A DNA stretch of 64,000 nucleotides. Source: VRUE01 sp963816785. GTDB lineage: Bacteria; Actinomycetota; Thermoleophilia; Solirubrobacterales; 70-9. The DNA is taken from assembly GCA_963816785.1 (NCBI GenBank), contig CAWFLL010000004.1:1701493-1765492 (forward strand), in the 5' to 3' direction. Shown piece by piece: positions 8,568 through 16,059 of the stretch. The position numbers and the translations under genes were made by a program. A model generated the notes under the pieces. The model ran no database searches. It was not told where the DNA came from and saw only the letters and a list, made by a program, of their open reading frames with translations. Each line of letters starts with the position of its first letter. Within the stretch, counting starts at the first letter, position 1.

Positions 8568-9225
8568 CCGCCAGCGGCCGCTTCTCGAGCGTCTTCTCGG
8601 GCAGAAGCTCGGCGCCGCCGAGGAGCTGCTCGATCGCCGTCGCCGCCTCGCCGGTCTCCAGCGGGCCGAAGTAGCGCTCGTCGATCGAGGCCATCGGTGC
8701 GATGTCGCATGCCCCTAGGCACTCGAAGCCGGTCACGTGCACGTCCTCGCCGTCGGCGGCGGCGCGGAACGCGTCGAGCAGCTCGTCGCCGCCCTGCATC
8801 CAGCAGCTGATGTTGGTGCAGACGGCGATCTTGTGGGTCTCGACGGGCTCGGTGTGGAGGAGGTCGTAGAAGCTCGCCACCGACTCCAGATATGCCGGGG
8901 TCACCTCCATCACCGCCGCCGCCTGGCGAATCCCCTCCGGCGAGCACCAGCCGTAGCGGCGCTGCACCTCCCAGAGCGCCGGGATCGAGGCCGACCTGCG
9001 GTCCGGATAGCGACCCATCAGCTCCTCGATCCGCTCCCGCATCTCGGGCGGGCAATCGACCTCGTGCAGCTCGGGGACCTCCTCGGGCGCTCTATCGGGC
9101 ACCCGACCCTCGGTCAGCGCCGGATCCACCGGCACCCCCGCCGCCCCCGGACGCGGGAGCCCGGCCGAATCCATATCTGATTCCTTCGGCCGGGCGGAAG
9201 CAGAGGAGGCGGCGTGTCTATTCAC
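8551..9225 (-). CDS. nuoE: NADH-quinone oxidoreductase subunit E ([2Fe-2S])
   Basis: Thioredoxin-like [2Fe-2S] subunit partnering NuoF. The conserved core starts around PPEMRERIEELMGRYP and includes PALWEVQRRYGW and the cluster ligands CTNISCW and ECLGACD. The open frame starts at GTG 9225 and its first ~28 residues (RHAASSASARPKESD and so on) are encoded by a palindromic repeat; an in-frame ATG at about 9172 (MDSAGLPRPG) would avoid most of it and is a realistic true start. The gene overlaps nuoD by 4 bases if the long form is used. Confidence 0.93.
   Translation of the reverse strand: MNRHAASSASARPKESDMDSAGLPRPGAAGVPVDPALTEGRVPDRAPEEVPELHEVDCPPEMRERIEELMGRYPDRRSASIPALWEVQRRYGWCSPEGIRQAAAVMEVTPAYLESVASFYDLLHTEPVETHKIAVCTNISCWMQGGDELLDAFRAAADGEDVHVTGFECLGACDIAPMASIDERYFGPLETGEAATAIEQLLGGAELLPEKTLEKRPLAGDRDG
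9140..9213 (+). repeat. Boundary palindromic repeat, copy 2 (nuoD/nuoE)
   Basis: Same conserved ends as the copy at 3773 and exactly the same length (74 bases): GCCGCCCCCGGAC-GCGGGAGC at the left, GCGGAAGC-AGAGGAGGCGGC at the right. The centre is different in sequence but again forms a stem, here a perfect 10-base CCCGGCCGAA/TTCGGCCGGG. It sits over the 5' end of the nuoE frame. Confidence 0.85.
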
Positions 9226-10493
9226 CGGTCCGTACCCCCCAGGATCGGGTCGAGCATGCCGAGGCTGCAGATCATGTCGGCGATGTAGCCGTCTACGGAC
9301 ATGTCCCTGAACGCCTGCAGGTTGACGAAGGAGGGGTCGCGAATGTGGACGCGGGCGGGCTTCGCGGAACCGTCGGCGAGGACGAAGCAGCCGAGCTCCC
9401 CGCGGGGCGACTCGATCGCGTAGTAGACCTCGCCCGGCGCGACCCGGTAGCCCTCGGTGACGAGCTTGAAGTGGTGGATCAGCGACTCCATCGAGGTCGA
9501 GAGCTCGGAGCGGGGGGGCAGCACGTACTTGCGGTCATCGGCGATGAACGGGCCCTCGGGCAGCCCGTCGAGCGCCTGCTCGACGATCCGCACCGACTCG
9601 ACCATCTCCGCCAGCCGCACCCGGTAGCGGTCGTAGTTGTCGCCGACCGTGCCGACCGGGACCTTGAAGTCCATCTCCGGGTAGGCGAGGTAGTCGAAGG
9701 CCTTGCGCAGGTCCCAGGGCTCGCCGGCGGCCCGCAGCAGCGGCCCGGTGACGCCGAGCTCGAGCAGCCGCTCGCGCGGGACGATCCCGACCCCCTTGGT
9801 CCGCGAGAGGAAGACCTCGTTGCGGTCGAGCAGGGCCTCGTACTGGCCGACCCGCACCGGCATCTCGGCGATGAACTCGCGCAGCTTGGCCTCGAACCCG
9901 AGCGGGATGTCCTCGATCACCCCACCGACCTGGAAGTAGCGGGTGTGCATCCGCTGCCCCGTCGCCATCTCGAACAGGTCGAGGATCCTGTCGCGCTCGC
10001 GGAAGCAGTACCAGAGCATCGAGATCGCGCCGAGGTCGAGTGCCGTCGTGCCCAGCCAGACCAGGTGGGAGTGGATCCGGTTCAGCTCGAGGAAGATCGT
10101 CCGCAGGTACCTCGCCCGCGGTGGGATCTCGAGCTCAACCAGGCGCTCCACCGCGCCGCAGAACGCCTCCATCTGGAAGAAGTAGGAGACGTAGTCCATC
10201 CGCTCGACGAACGGGATGACCTTCCAGTAGCTCTTGTCCTCGCAGGACTTTTCGATCCCGGTGTGGACGTAGCCGATCACCGGCTTCAGGTCGCGGACGA
10301 CCTCGCCCTCGAGGTCGACGATCAGCCTCAGCACCCCATGTGTGGCCGGGTGATGCGGGCCGATGTTTATGGTCATCACCTCGGTTTGGGGCTCGAGAGA
10401 ATCAGTCGCCGCCTCCTCTGCTCCCGCTCGCCCGCGCTCACCATCACCGGCGATCTCGCGCGCTCGCTCCCGCGTCCGGGGGCGGCTAGCCAT
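9222..10493 (-). CDS. nuoD: NADH-quinone oxidoreductase subunit D
   Basis: 49-kDa-type subunit, related to [NiFe] hydrogenase large subunits, lining the quinone site. The family start region MTINIGPHHPATHGVLRL and later RGELGCFVLADGS and the C-terminal DPSFVNLQ segment are clear. The open frame begins at ATG 10493 and the first ~35 residues (MASRPRTRERAREIAG and so on) are encoded by a palindromic repeat. ATG 10376 (MTINIGPHH) is an alternative start, but most NuoD proteins have some residues before this point, so I keep the longer form with a caution. Confidence 0.93.
   Translation of the reverse strand: MASRPRTRERAREIAGDGERGRAGAEEAATDSLEPQTEVMTINIGPHHPATHGVLRLIVDLEGEVVRDLKPVIGYVHTGIEKSCEDKSYWKVIPFVERMDYVSYFFQMEAFCGAVERLVELEIPPRARYLRTIFLELNRIHSHLVWLGTTALDLGAISMLWYCFRERDRILDLFEMATGQRMHTRYFQVGGVIEDIPLGFEAKLREFIAEMPVRVGQYEALLDRNEVFLSRTKGVGIVPRERLLELGVTGPLLRAAGEPWDLRKAFDYLAYPEMDFKVPVGTVGDNYDRYRVRLAEMVESVRIVEQALDGLPEGPFIADDRKYVLPPRSELSTSMESLIHHFKLVTEGYRVAPGEVYYAIESPRGELGCFVLADGSAKPARVHIRDPSFVNLQAFRDMSVDGYIADMICSLGMLDPILGGTDR
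10408..10486 (-). repeat. Boundary palindromic repeat, copy 3 (nuoC/nuoD), inverted
   Basis: Reverse orientation relative to copies 1, 2 and 4. Read on the - strand it has GCCGCCCCCGGAC-GCGGGAGC, a 38-base variable centre with a weak TCGCC/GGCGA stem, and GCGGGAGC-AGAGGAGGCGGC. It overlaps the first base of the nuoC stop codon and lies just inside the nuoD start. Confidence 0.82.
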
Positions 10494-11094
10494 AGTTCCG
10501 CTCGTTGTAGGTGAAGATGACCGGCTCGCCGCCGACCGGGAAGTCGCGCCGCTGGGGCCAGCCGACGTAGTCGTCGGGCAGCAGGATGCGGGTCAGGTCA
10601 GGGTGGCCGCGGAAGACGATCCCGAAGAAGTCGTAGGCCTCGCGCTCCTGGAAGTTGGCGGTGGGGAACAGCTCCACGCAGGAGTCGATAACCGGGAGGC
10701 TTCCGGCTGCGGGTCCTGTCGCCGCAGGGGACCCCCCACCCCCTGCGGTAGCTGATGCTTCCTCGGGGATGGGCCCCCCTACGGCGCCACCCGCAGAGGA
10801 AGGCTCCCGCAGCATCGCTCTTACCCGGAGGCGCTCGACCCGGTCGCGGTTGAGGAGCTCGTAGTGCACTCCAAAGCGGGGGGTGGCCGGCAGGTAGTCG
10901 GCGACGTGGAGGCTGGAGAGGAAGTCGTATTCCTGCCCGGGGGACTCCCGGAGCCAGCCCAGCACCGTGAGGATCTGCACCGGGTCGACCACCAGCAGGG
11001 CCTGGTCGCGGTCAAATCCGGTGTCGAGAACCGCGCCGGGATGGCTCTGCTCGACCTCGCCCCGGATCAGCTCCAGCCCGGGTGCGTCAGGCAT
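10486..11094 (-). CDS. nuoC: NADH-quinone oxidoreductase subunit C
   Basis: 30-kDa-type subunit of the Complex I peripheral arm. The family fold is split by extra sequence: after the strand RLRVRAMLREP there is a Gly/Ala/Ser/Pro-rich stretch of about 36 residues (GGAVGGPIPEEASATAGG and so on) before SCVELFPTANFQEREAYDF, where normal NuoC proteins run on after a few residues. The signature EREAYDFFGI and the C-terminal LPDDYVGWPQRRDFPVGG are intact. The extra stretch is encoded by a nested palindrome (10694-10808) and keeps the frame. Overlaps nuoB at its start and nuoD at its end. Confidence 0.94.
   Translation of the reverse strand: MPDAPGLELIRGEVEQSHPGAVLDTGFDRDQALLVVDPVQILTVLGWLRESPGQEYDFLSSLHVADYLPATPRFGVHYELLNRDRVERLRVRAMLREPSSAGGAVGGPIPEEASATAGGGGSPAATGPAAGSLPVIDSCVELFPTANFQEREAYDFFGIVFRGHPDLTRILLPDDYVGWPQRRDFPVGGEPVIFTYNERNYG
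10694..10808. repeat. Nested palindromic insertion inside nuoC
   Basis: Outer arms of about 20 bases (GGGAGGCTTCCGGCTGCGGGT, one base longer than its partner, and ACCCGCAGAGGAAGGCTCCC) are imperfect inverted repeats enclosing a second perfect stem CGCAGGGG/CCCCTGCG at 10723-10730 and 10740-10747. The element is in frame in nuoC and contributes a low-complexity loop. It shares no obvious ends with the four boundary repeats. Confidence 0.7.
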
Positions 11095-11743
11095 GAGCCA
11101 GCCGCCTCGCCTCGCCGTAGGCCTCGGCCGCCTCCGCGCTCGGCTCGCCGCCCGCCCACTCCTCGGTGCCGGCGGCGTCGTAGCGCGCGCGCCAACCCTG
11201 GTCGGGGTTGCCCATGATCTTGCGCTGCAGTTTGTTGAACCCGTAGAGGACCGCCTCGGGGCGTGGAGGGCAGCCCGGGATGTGGAGATCGATCGGCATG
11301 AACTTGTCCGCGCCCTGGACCACGGCGTAGTTGGAGAACATGCCGCCGCTCGACGAGCAGGCGCCCATCGAGATCGCCCATTTCGGCTCCAGCATCTGGT
11401 CGTAGAGGCGGCGGACGACCGGGGCCATCTTGATCGAGACCCGGCCCGAGAGGATGATCATGTCCGCCTGGCGCGGCGAGGCGCGCAGCGCCTCGGCGCC
11501 GAACCGGGCGAGGTCGTAGCGGGCCGTCACCAGCGAGATCGGCGCCTCGATCGCGCAGCAGGCGAGGCCGAAGGTGAGCGGGAACATCGAGTTGGCCCGC
11601 GCCCAGCCGAGCATCTTCTCGAAGTTCGTCATCACCACCCGTTCCTCGACGTAGCGCTCCAGCTCCTCTCCCTCGAGGTCCCCCCGCAGCAGGTCGCGGG
11701 CGCGCAGCTGGCGGTCGCGCATCGTCTGTCGCTCTACCTCCAA
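11087..11743 (-). CDS. nuoB: NADH-quinone oxidoreductase subunit B (cluster N2)
   Basis: Holds the terminal [4Fe-4S] cluster N2 next to the quinone site. The ligands are visible as the tandem pair in GLACCAIE, the Cys in GACSSSGGMFSNYAVVQG and the Cys in IPGCPPRPEAV. 218 residues, slightly long because of a charged N-terminal segment (residues 1-45) and a C-terminal tail rich in Ala/Glu. The start overlaps the nuoA stop by 10 bases. Confidence 0.97.
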   Translation of the reverse strand: MEVERQTMRDRQLRARDLLRGDLEGEELERYVEERVVMTNFEKMLGWARANSMFPLTFGLACCAIEAPISLVTARYDLARFGAEALRASPRQADMIILSGRVSIKMAPVVRRLYDQMLEPKWAISMGACSSSGGMFSNYAVVQGADKFMPIDLHIPGCPPRPEAVLYGFNKLQRKIMGNPDQGWRARYDAAGTEEWAGGEPSAEAAEAYGEARRLAHA

Positions 11744-12111
11744 TTCAGCGCTCCCTTTCGCCAGACGTAGACGAAGGCGACCAGCAGCAGCACGACGAAG
11801 GCGACCAGCTCGCCGAGCACGAAGACGCTGTCGGCTCCCTTGAAGATCACCCCTATCGGGTAGAGGAAGACGACCTCGATGTCGAAGAGGATGAACAGCA
11901 TCGCGACCAGGTAGAAGCTGACCCCGAAGCGCATCCCGCGCGCCGCCTCGACCGGGATCCCCGACTCATAGGGCTCGGCCTGGCGGCGGCTGGCGGGGGT
12001 CGGCGACTGGGGCCGCTTCGGGCCGATCACGTGGTTCAGCATCACGAAGGCGGTGCCGACGACGACGCCGAGGAGGGCGAACACGAGTATCGGCAGGTAG
12101 CTGCTCAGCAT
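11734..12111 (-). CDS. nuoA: NADH-quinone oxidoreductase subunit A
   Basis: Three-helix membrane subunit, 125 residues from ATG 12111 (MLSSYLPILVFALLG). Family motifs PYESGIPV, RFGVSFYLVAMLFILFDIE (with the conserved DxE) and VYVWRKGALNW are present. The open frame extends upstream to 12201 but that part has no membrane helix and no family similarity, so the internal ATG was chosen. It is the first gene of the nuo operon. Confidence 0.97.
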   Translation of the reverse strand: MLSSYLPILVFALLGVVVGTAFVMLNHVIGPKRPQSPTPASRRQAEPYESGIPVEAARGMRFGVSFYLVAMLFILFDIEVVFLYPIGVIFKGADSVFVLGELVAFVVLLLVAFVYVWRKGALNWR

Positions 12112-12263
12112 TTTGGGAGATCCTGCGCGGCGGTCGGCGCCCAGGCTCCGGGACTCGCGCCAGCGTGGGACAGCCGCTGTTATACACCCACCTTGTGACA
12201 CATTGCTACATAGTGATTTTCCGCATCAGCAAGCGGAATCCCGACCCCTTCGGGCGGATTTAG
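12112..12263. promoter_or_regulatory. Divergent promoter region of the nuo operon
   Basis: A 152-base gap between nuoA (-) and the small membrane protein (+); it must hold the promoter of the 12-kb nuo operon. On the - strand a -10-like TATAAC (12179-12184) lies about 67 bases before nuoA, but its -35 partner is poor. An interrupted TGTGACACA/TACATAGTGA motif at 12193-12215 is the most AT-rich part. No riboswitch or terminator seen. Confidence 0.35.
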
Positions 12264-12698
12264 ATGGCCGAGATCCATCTCCTCGTCGGACTGGCGTTGA
12301 TCACCCTCAATCTGGTCGCCTTCGCGGTCGGCGGGGTCGCCTGGATCCGGAAGCGCTCCTCGATCCCCTTCTGGTACCTGCTGCGCGCCGCCCAGGTCGC
12401 GGTCTTCCTGCAGGCCTTGCTGGGAGGCCTCCTGGTGTTCACGGGCCACGAGGCGGCCGACGACCTCCACTACCTCTACGGGATCCTGCCGCTGGTGGTC
12501 TCCTTCATCGCCGAGGGAGCCCGCGCCGGCGCCGCTCAGCGGGAGATCGGCGATCTCGACTTCGAATCTCTTCCCGCCGACACCCAGCAGACGGTCGCGC
12601 TCGCGATCGTCCGCCGCGAGATGGGGATCATGGCGGTCAGCTGCGGCGTGATCCTGTTCCTCGCCCTGCGCGCCGCCGGGACCAGCAGCGCCTTCTAG
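12264..12698 (+). CDS. Conserved four-helix membrane protein of unknown function
   Basis: 144 residues with four likely membrane segments (residues 4-26, 38-60, 70-85, 120-136) and a cytoplasmic-looking loop EIGDLDFESLPADTQQ between helices 3 and 4. I do not recognise the family. Arrangement of helices and the charged RRAAQ/RRE pairs resemble small cytochrome-like or DoxX-like membrane proteins, but there is no conserved His pair that would support haem binding. It is divergent from the nuo operon and shares its promoter region, which is the only hint of a respiratory link. Confidence 0.7.
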   Translation: MAEIHLLVGLALITLNLVAFAVGGVAWIRKRSSIPFWYLLRAAQVAVFLQALLGGLLVFTGHEAADDLHYLYGILPLVVSFIAEGARAGAAQREIGDLDFESLPADTQQTVALAIVRREMGIMAVSCGVILFLALRAAGTSSAF

Positions 12699-12704
12699 AT
12701 CTAG

Positions 12705-13058
12705 CTACGGGCTCGCCCGATCCTGGGCGATCTGGGCCATGGCGACGATCGCGAACAGGGCGCCGGTGGCGAGGTGGAAGACCGCGTCGGCGTCGTTGTC
12801 GGGGAACGTGAAGACCCAGGCCGGGGTGTGGGTGAAGAGGGCCCAGATACCGGTCACGATCAAGGCGCCGGCGGCGTAGACCGCGTAGTACAGGGCCCAG
12901 CTCGGTCGCGTCGCGAAGTAGAAGGCCGGCCCGAACAGCAGCAGGCCCGCCAGCGCGTGGTAGCCGTTGAAGTCGACGCCCAGCACCTGCTCGGTCGGGG
13001 CGTCGGCCCCGAGACGGAAACTCGGTTCGGCGATGAACCCCGCCAGGGCCCAGAGCAG
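12705..13058 (-). CDS. DUF4383-type membrane protein, start uncertain
   Basis: About 117 residues with three or four helices; the segments LGVDFNGYHALAGLLLFGPAF and DNDADAVFHLATGALFAIVAMAQ resemble the DUF4383 pattern of small actinobacterial membrane proteins (a His between helices, then NxxDxxxH). The open frame continues upstream antisense-like through the neighbouring gene without any ATG or GTG near the expected N-terminus. The coordinates given start at a CTG (13058) just inside the upstream gene; either a rare start or a lost first helix is possible. Confidence 0.6.
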   Translation of the reverse strand: MLWALAGFIAEPSFRLGADAPTEQVLGVDFNGYHALAGLLLFGPAFYFATRPSWALYYAVYAAGALIVTGIWALFTHTPAWVFTFPDNDADAVFHLATGALFAIVAMAQIAQDRASP

Positions 13059-13059
13059 C

Positions 13060-13530
13060 CTATTCGCCCTCCCCGGGGGTCGACTCAGCGGCTGAGATCC
13101 GGAAGACCGGGTGGTCGGGGGCGATCCGCTGCAGCTCGGCGTCGGGGGCGTCGGGCCCGATACCGTCGAAGAAGGCGCCGACCTCCCATTTCCATTTCTC
13201 CAGGTAGGCGCGAAGCAGGGTCGGCTTCTCCTCATCCGGGAGCTCGGTCGCGGAGATCTCCTCGACCCGCCGGCCGAGGACGAGGCGTCCGGCGCCACTG
13301 ACGCGCATGTTTCGGACCCATTGCGTGTGCCCCCGCGGCGCGACCAGGTAACGGTCTCCCTCGAACACGAGGAGGTTGACCGGCGTCCGGCGCCATTCGC
13401 CGCTCTTCCGCCCCCTCACTTCGAGCACGCGCGATCCGGCGACGCCGATCCCGAGCCGCGTGAGGACGGCGACGAGCCGGTTGAAGACGTTCCTCGTGAA
13501 CCACCCTGGCTTCTGGAAGCGGGGTTCCAT
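13060..13530 (-). CDS. Nitroreductase family deazaflavin (F420)-dependent protein
   Basis: 156-residue split-barrel protein of the DDN family (deazaflavin-dependent nitroreductase). Recognisable elements: KPGWFTRNVFNRLVAVLTRLG at the N-terminus, the core strand VLEVRGRKSGEWRRTPVNLL and VAPRGHTQWVRNMRVSG, where the family binds the F420 tail phosphate. Members reduce quinones or nitro compounds with F420H2 in actinobacteria. ATG 13530 is preferred over a GTG one codon upstream. The DUF4383 gene follows with essentially no gap, so the two are probably cotranscribed. Confidence 0.85.
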   Translation of the reverse strand: MEPRFQKPGWFTRNVFNRLVAVLTRLGIGVAGSRVLEVRGRKSGEWRRTPVNLLVFEGDRYLVAPRGHTQWVRNMRVSGAGRLVLGRRVEEISATELPDEEKPTLLRAYLEKWKWEVGAFFDGIGPDAPDAELQRIAPDHPVFRISAAESTPGEGE

Positions 13531-13562
13531 CACCCAGAGTGTGGCAGCGATAGCCTGACGCC

Positions 13563-13838
13563 ATGCTCGATCACGTCGGCTTCGAGGTGAGTGACTTCGA
13601 GCGCAGCAAGGCGTTCTACGAACAGGCGCTCGAGCCGCTCGGGATCAGGCTGCTGATGGAGCCCGTCGAGGGCGCGGCCGGATTCGGCAGCGAGACCGAG
13701 ATCGGGCCGAAGCCCTACTTCTGGATCGCAACCCGGGAGCGTCCCGCGGTGAGCGGCGCCCACGTCGCCTTCGGCGCCCGCGGCACCGAGCTGGTTGACG
13801 CCTTCCACGCGGCCGCCCTCGCGGCCGGGGGCGACTGA
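13563..13838 (+). CDS. VOC/glyoxalase family protein, C-terminally truncated
   Basis: 91 residues beginning MLDHVGFEVSDFERSKAFYE, the classical first module of a vicinal-oxygen-chelate protein, with a plausible first metal ligand His4. The chain reaches VDAFHAAALAAGGD and stops; relatives continue for another ~35 residues with a HPxYYxAFxxDPDGxxIE segment that supplies the remaining metal ligand. The next gene on the other strand ends 19 bases later, so the missing part was deleted. It is likely non-functional or needs a partner. Confidence 0.75.
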   Translation: MLDHVGFEVSDFERSKAFYEQALEPLGIRLLMEPVEGAAGFGSETEIGPKPYFWIATRERPAVSGAHVAFGARGTELVDAFHAAALAAGGD

Positions 13839-13856
13839 GCGCGGAGCGTCCCGCCC

Positions 13857-14333
13857 TCAACGCAACGGTCGGTACTCGCCCGCGTGGAAGACGAGCGGGT
13901 CGCCCTCGCCGGCCTCCAGGCCCCGCACCTCGCCGGTGACGATCACGTGGTCGCCCCCGGCAATCACGTCCCGCAGCTCACAGGAGACCCAGACGAGGGC
14001 GTCGGCGATCGCGGGGATCCCGTCGCGATCGCGCCAATCGATTCCCTGCCACTTGTCGGCGACGGGCGCCTTGGTGGCGAAGCTGCGGGCGATCTCCTCC
14101 TGTCCGGCGTGCAGGACGCTGACCCCGAATCGATTCGCCGCCTGCACCGCGAGCAGCGTGCGGGAGCCGCGATCGAGGCAGGCCAGCATCAGCATCGGCT
14201 CAATCGAGAGCGAGCAGACGGCGTTGGCCGTCGCTCCGGCCGGGCCGTCGGGCCCGCTTGCGGACACGACCGTGACCCCGGTGGGGAGGATTCCCATCGC
14301 GGCTCTGAAACTGGCTGGATTCGGCGGCTGCAT
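13857..14333 (-). CDS. Flavin reductase-like domain protein (split barrel)
   Basis: 158 residues from ATG 14333 (MQPPNPASFRAAMG). The family features are MGILPTGVTVVSA at the start, GATANAVCSLSIEPMLMLACLDRGS (FMN-binding region) and the closing strands GGDHVIVTGEVRGLE and PLVFHAGEYRPL. Such proteins reduce flavins with NAD(P)H, often for a two-component monooxygenase; no oxygenase partner lies next to it. The open frame extends about 49 codons further upstream, but this portion overlaps the cytochrome c gene and looks noncoding. Confidence 0.87.
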   Translation of the reverse strand: MQPPNPASFRAAMGILPTGVTVVSASGPDGPAGATANAVCSLSIEPMLMLACLDRGSRTLLAVQAANRFGVSVLHAGQEEIARSFATKAPVADKWQGIDWRDRDGIPAIADALVWVSCELRDVIAGGDHVIVTGEVRGLEAGEGDPLVFHAGEYRPLR

Positions 14334-14376
14334 CGGCGGGGAGGGGATCGGCTGAAGACAATATGATGCGCGCCGC

Positions 14377-14775
14377 GTGCGCCCAGCACTCCTCACAGCA
14401 ACGGTCGTTGCCGCCGCCCTCGGGCTCGCCGCGTGCGGTTTCGGCGAGGAGGGGATCGCGGTGTCCCAAGACGACTCCAACTACAACGGCGCGGTCCTCT
14501 TCGCCACCCGCTGCTCCGGCTGCCACACGCTCAGCGCCGCCGGGGCGCAGGGAACCGGGAACAGGAGCATCCGCATCCAGGGGCCCAATCTCGATCAGCG
14601 CACCGAGAGCTATGCGGACGCTCTCTTCGCGATCCAGAACGGCGGCTTCTCGGGGGCGATCATGCCCCAGAACATCGTCGTCGGCGAGGACGCCGAAGCG
14701 GTGGCGCGCTTCGTCGCGAAGTACGCCGGCCAGGACGCCGAAGAATCACCCCGCCCTGGCGAGACCTCACCCTGA
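14377..14775 (+). CDS. Lipoprotein c-type cytochrome
   Basis: 132 residues from GTG 14377. A signal peptide ends in a lipobox LAAC at Cys20, so the protein is probably anchored outside the membrane. One haem motif CSGCH lies near residue 47, and MPQNIV near residue 97 supplies the likely axial methionine. The fold matches the single-haem cytochrome c domain of class I. The tail is Pro/Glu rich. Its acceptor is unknown; a donor to a terminal oxidase is reasonable but is only inference. serS follows after 12 bases. Confidence 0.9.
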   Translation: MRPALLTATVVAAALGLAACGFGEEGIAVSQDDSNYNGAVLFATRCSGCHTLSAAGAQGTGNRSIRIQGPNLDQRTESYADALFAIQNGGFSGAIMPQNIVVGEDAEAVARFVAKYAGQDAEESPRPGETSP

Positions 14776-14787
14776 GGGGGGTTCCCG

Positions 14788-16059
14788 ATGCTGGACTTGA
14801 AGCTGATCCGCTCTGAGCCCGAGCGGGTCAAGGCCGCGCTCGAGCGCCGCGGCGCCGGCGAGGGCGTCGACGAGCTGCTGGCCCTCGACGCCCGCCGCCG
14901 CGAGCTGCTGCCCCAGATCGAGGGTGCCCAGGCCGAGCGCAAGACGCTCTCGAAGCGGATAGGCGAGGAGAAGCAGAAAGGCGGGGAGGCCGCCGACCTG
15001 GTCGAGGCGGTGGGTCGCCTGAAGGAGGACATCGAGGCGGGGAAGGCCGAGCTGGAGGAGGTCGAGGCGGCGATCGAGCGGGTTGCCGCGGCGCTCCCCA
15101 ACCTGCCCGATCCCGACTCCCCCGACGGGATGACCGAGGAGGACGCGGTCGTGATGCGGGAGGTCGGGGAGCGGCCGAGCTTCGACTTCGAGCCGCTCGA
15201 CCATCTCGAGATCGGCACCAGGCTCGGTCTGATCGACGTCGAGTCGGGGGCGAAGGTCTCGGGCTCGCGCTTCGCCTACCTGAAGGGCGACCTCGTCCTG
15301 CTCGAGTTCGCGCTGGTGCGCTTCGCGCTCGACCTGGCCCGCGGCGAGGGCCACGAGCCGGTGGTCCCGCCGGTGCTGGTCCGTGAAGACGCCCTCTACG
15401 GGACCGGCTTCCTGCCCGGTGACCGCGACCAGATCTACGAGGTCCCCAGGGACGATCTCTTCCTGATCGGCACCTCAGAGGTCTCGCTGGCTGCGCTGCA
15501 CGCCGATCAGATCCTCGAGGCGGACCGGCTGCCGATCCGCTACGCCGGTTTCTCGACCTGCTTCCGGCGCGAGGCGGGGGCCGCCGGCCGCGACACCCGC
15601 GGCATCTTCCGCGTCCACCAGTTCGACAAGGTTGAGATGTTCTCGTTCGTCGAGCCGGCCGACTCGGCCGCCGAGCACGAGCGGCTGCTGGCGATCGAGG
15701 AGCGAATCCTGACCGAGCTCGAGATCCCCTACCGGGTCGTCAACATCGCCGCCGGGGACCTGGGAGCGCCGGCGGCGAAGAAGTACGACTGCGAGGCCTG
15801 GATCCCTAGCCAGGGCCGCTACCGCGAGCTGACCTCGTGCTCGAACACGACCGACTACCAGGCACGGCGGCTCGGCTGTAGGTATCGGGCCGCGGACGGC
15901 GAATCCCCACAGGCAGTGCACACGTTGAACGGCACAGCGGTGGCCGTGGGGCGCACCCTCGTGGCCCTGATCGAGAACCGACAGGAGCGCGACGGAAGCT
16001 TCACGCTACCCAATACTTTGCATTCCTACGGCTCGCCTGCAAGGATCGAACCACGATGA
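14788..16059 (+). CDS. serS: Seryl-tRNA synthetase
   Basis: Class II aminoacyl-tRNA synthetase, 423 residues (usual length). The N-terminal coiled coil (residues 30-105) binds the long variable arm of tRNA-Ser. Motif 2 (FRREAGAAGRDTRGIFRVHQF) and motif 3 (NGTAVAVGRTLVALIEN) are intact, as is the TSEVSLAALH serine-site segment. A strong ribosome site GAGGGGGG precedes ATG 14788. The stop overlaps the start of the next gene (ATGA). Confidence 0.98.
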   Translation: MLDLKLIRSEPERVKAALERRGAGEGVDELLALDARRRELLPQIEGAQAERKTLSKRIGEEKQKGGEAADLVEAVGRLKEDIEAGKAELEEVEAAIERVAAALPNLPDPDSPDGMTEEDAVVMREVGERPSFDFEPLDHLEIGTRLGLIDVESGAKVSGSRFAYLKGDLVLLEFALVRFALDLARGEGHEPVVPPVLVREDALYGTGFLPGDRDQIYEVPRDDLFLIGTSEVSLAALHADQILEADRLPIRYAGFSTCFRREAGAAGRDTRGIFRVHQFDKVEMFSFVEPADSAAEHERLLAIEERILTELEIPYRVVNIAAGDLGAPAAKKYDCEAWIPSQGRYRELTSCSNTTDYQARRLGCRYRAADGESPQAVHTLNGTAVAVGRTLVALIENRQERDGSFTLPNTLHSYGSPARIEPR

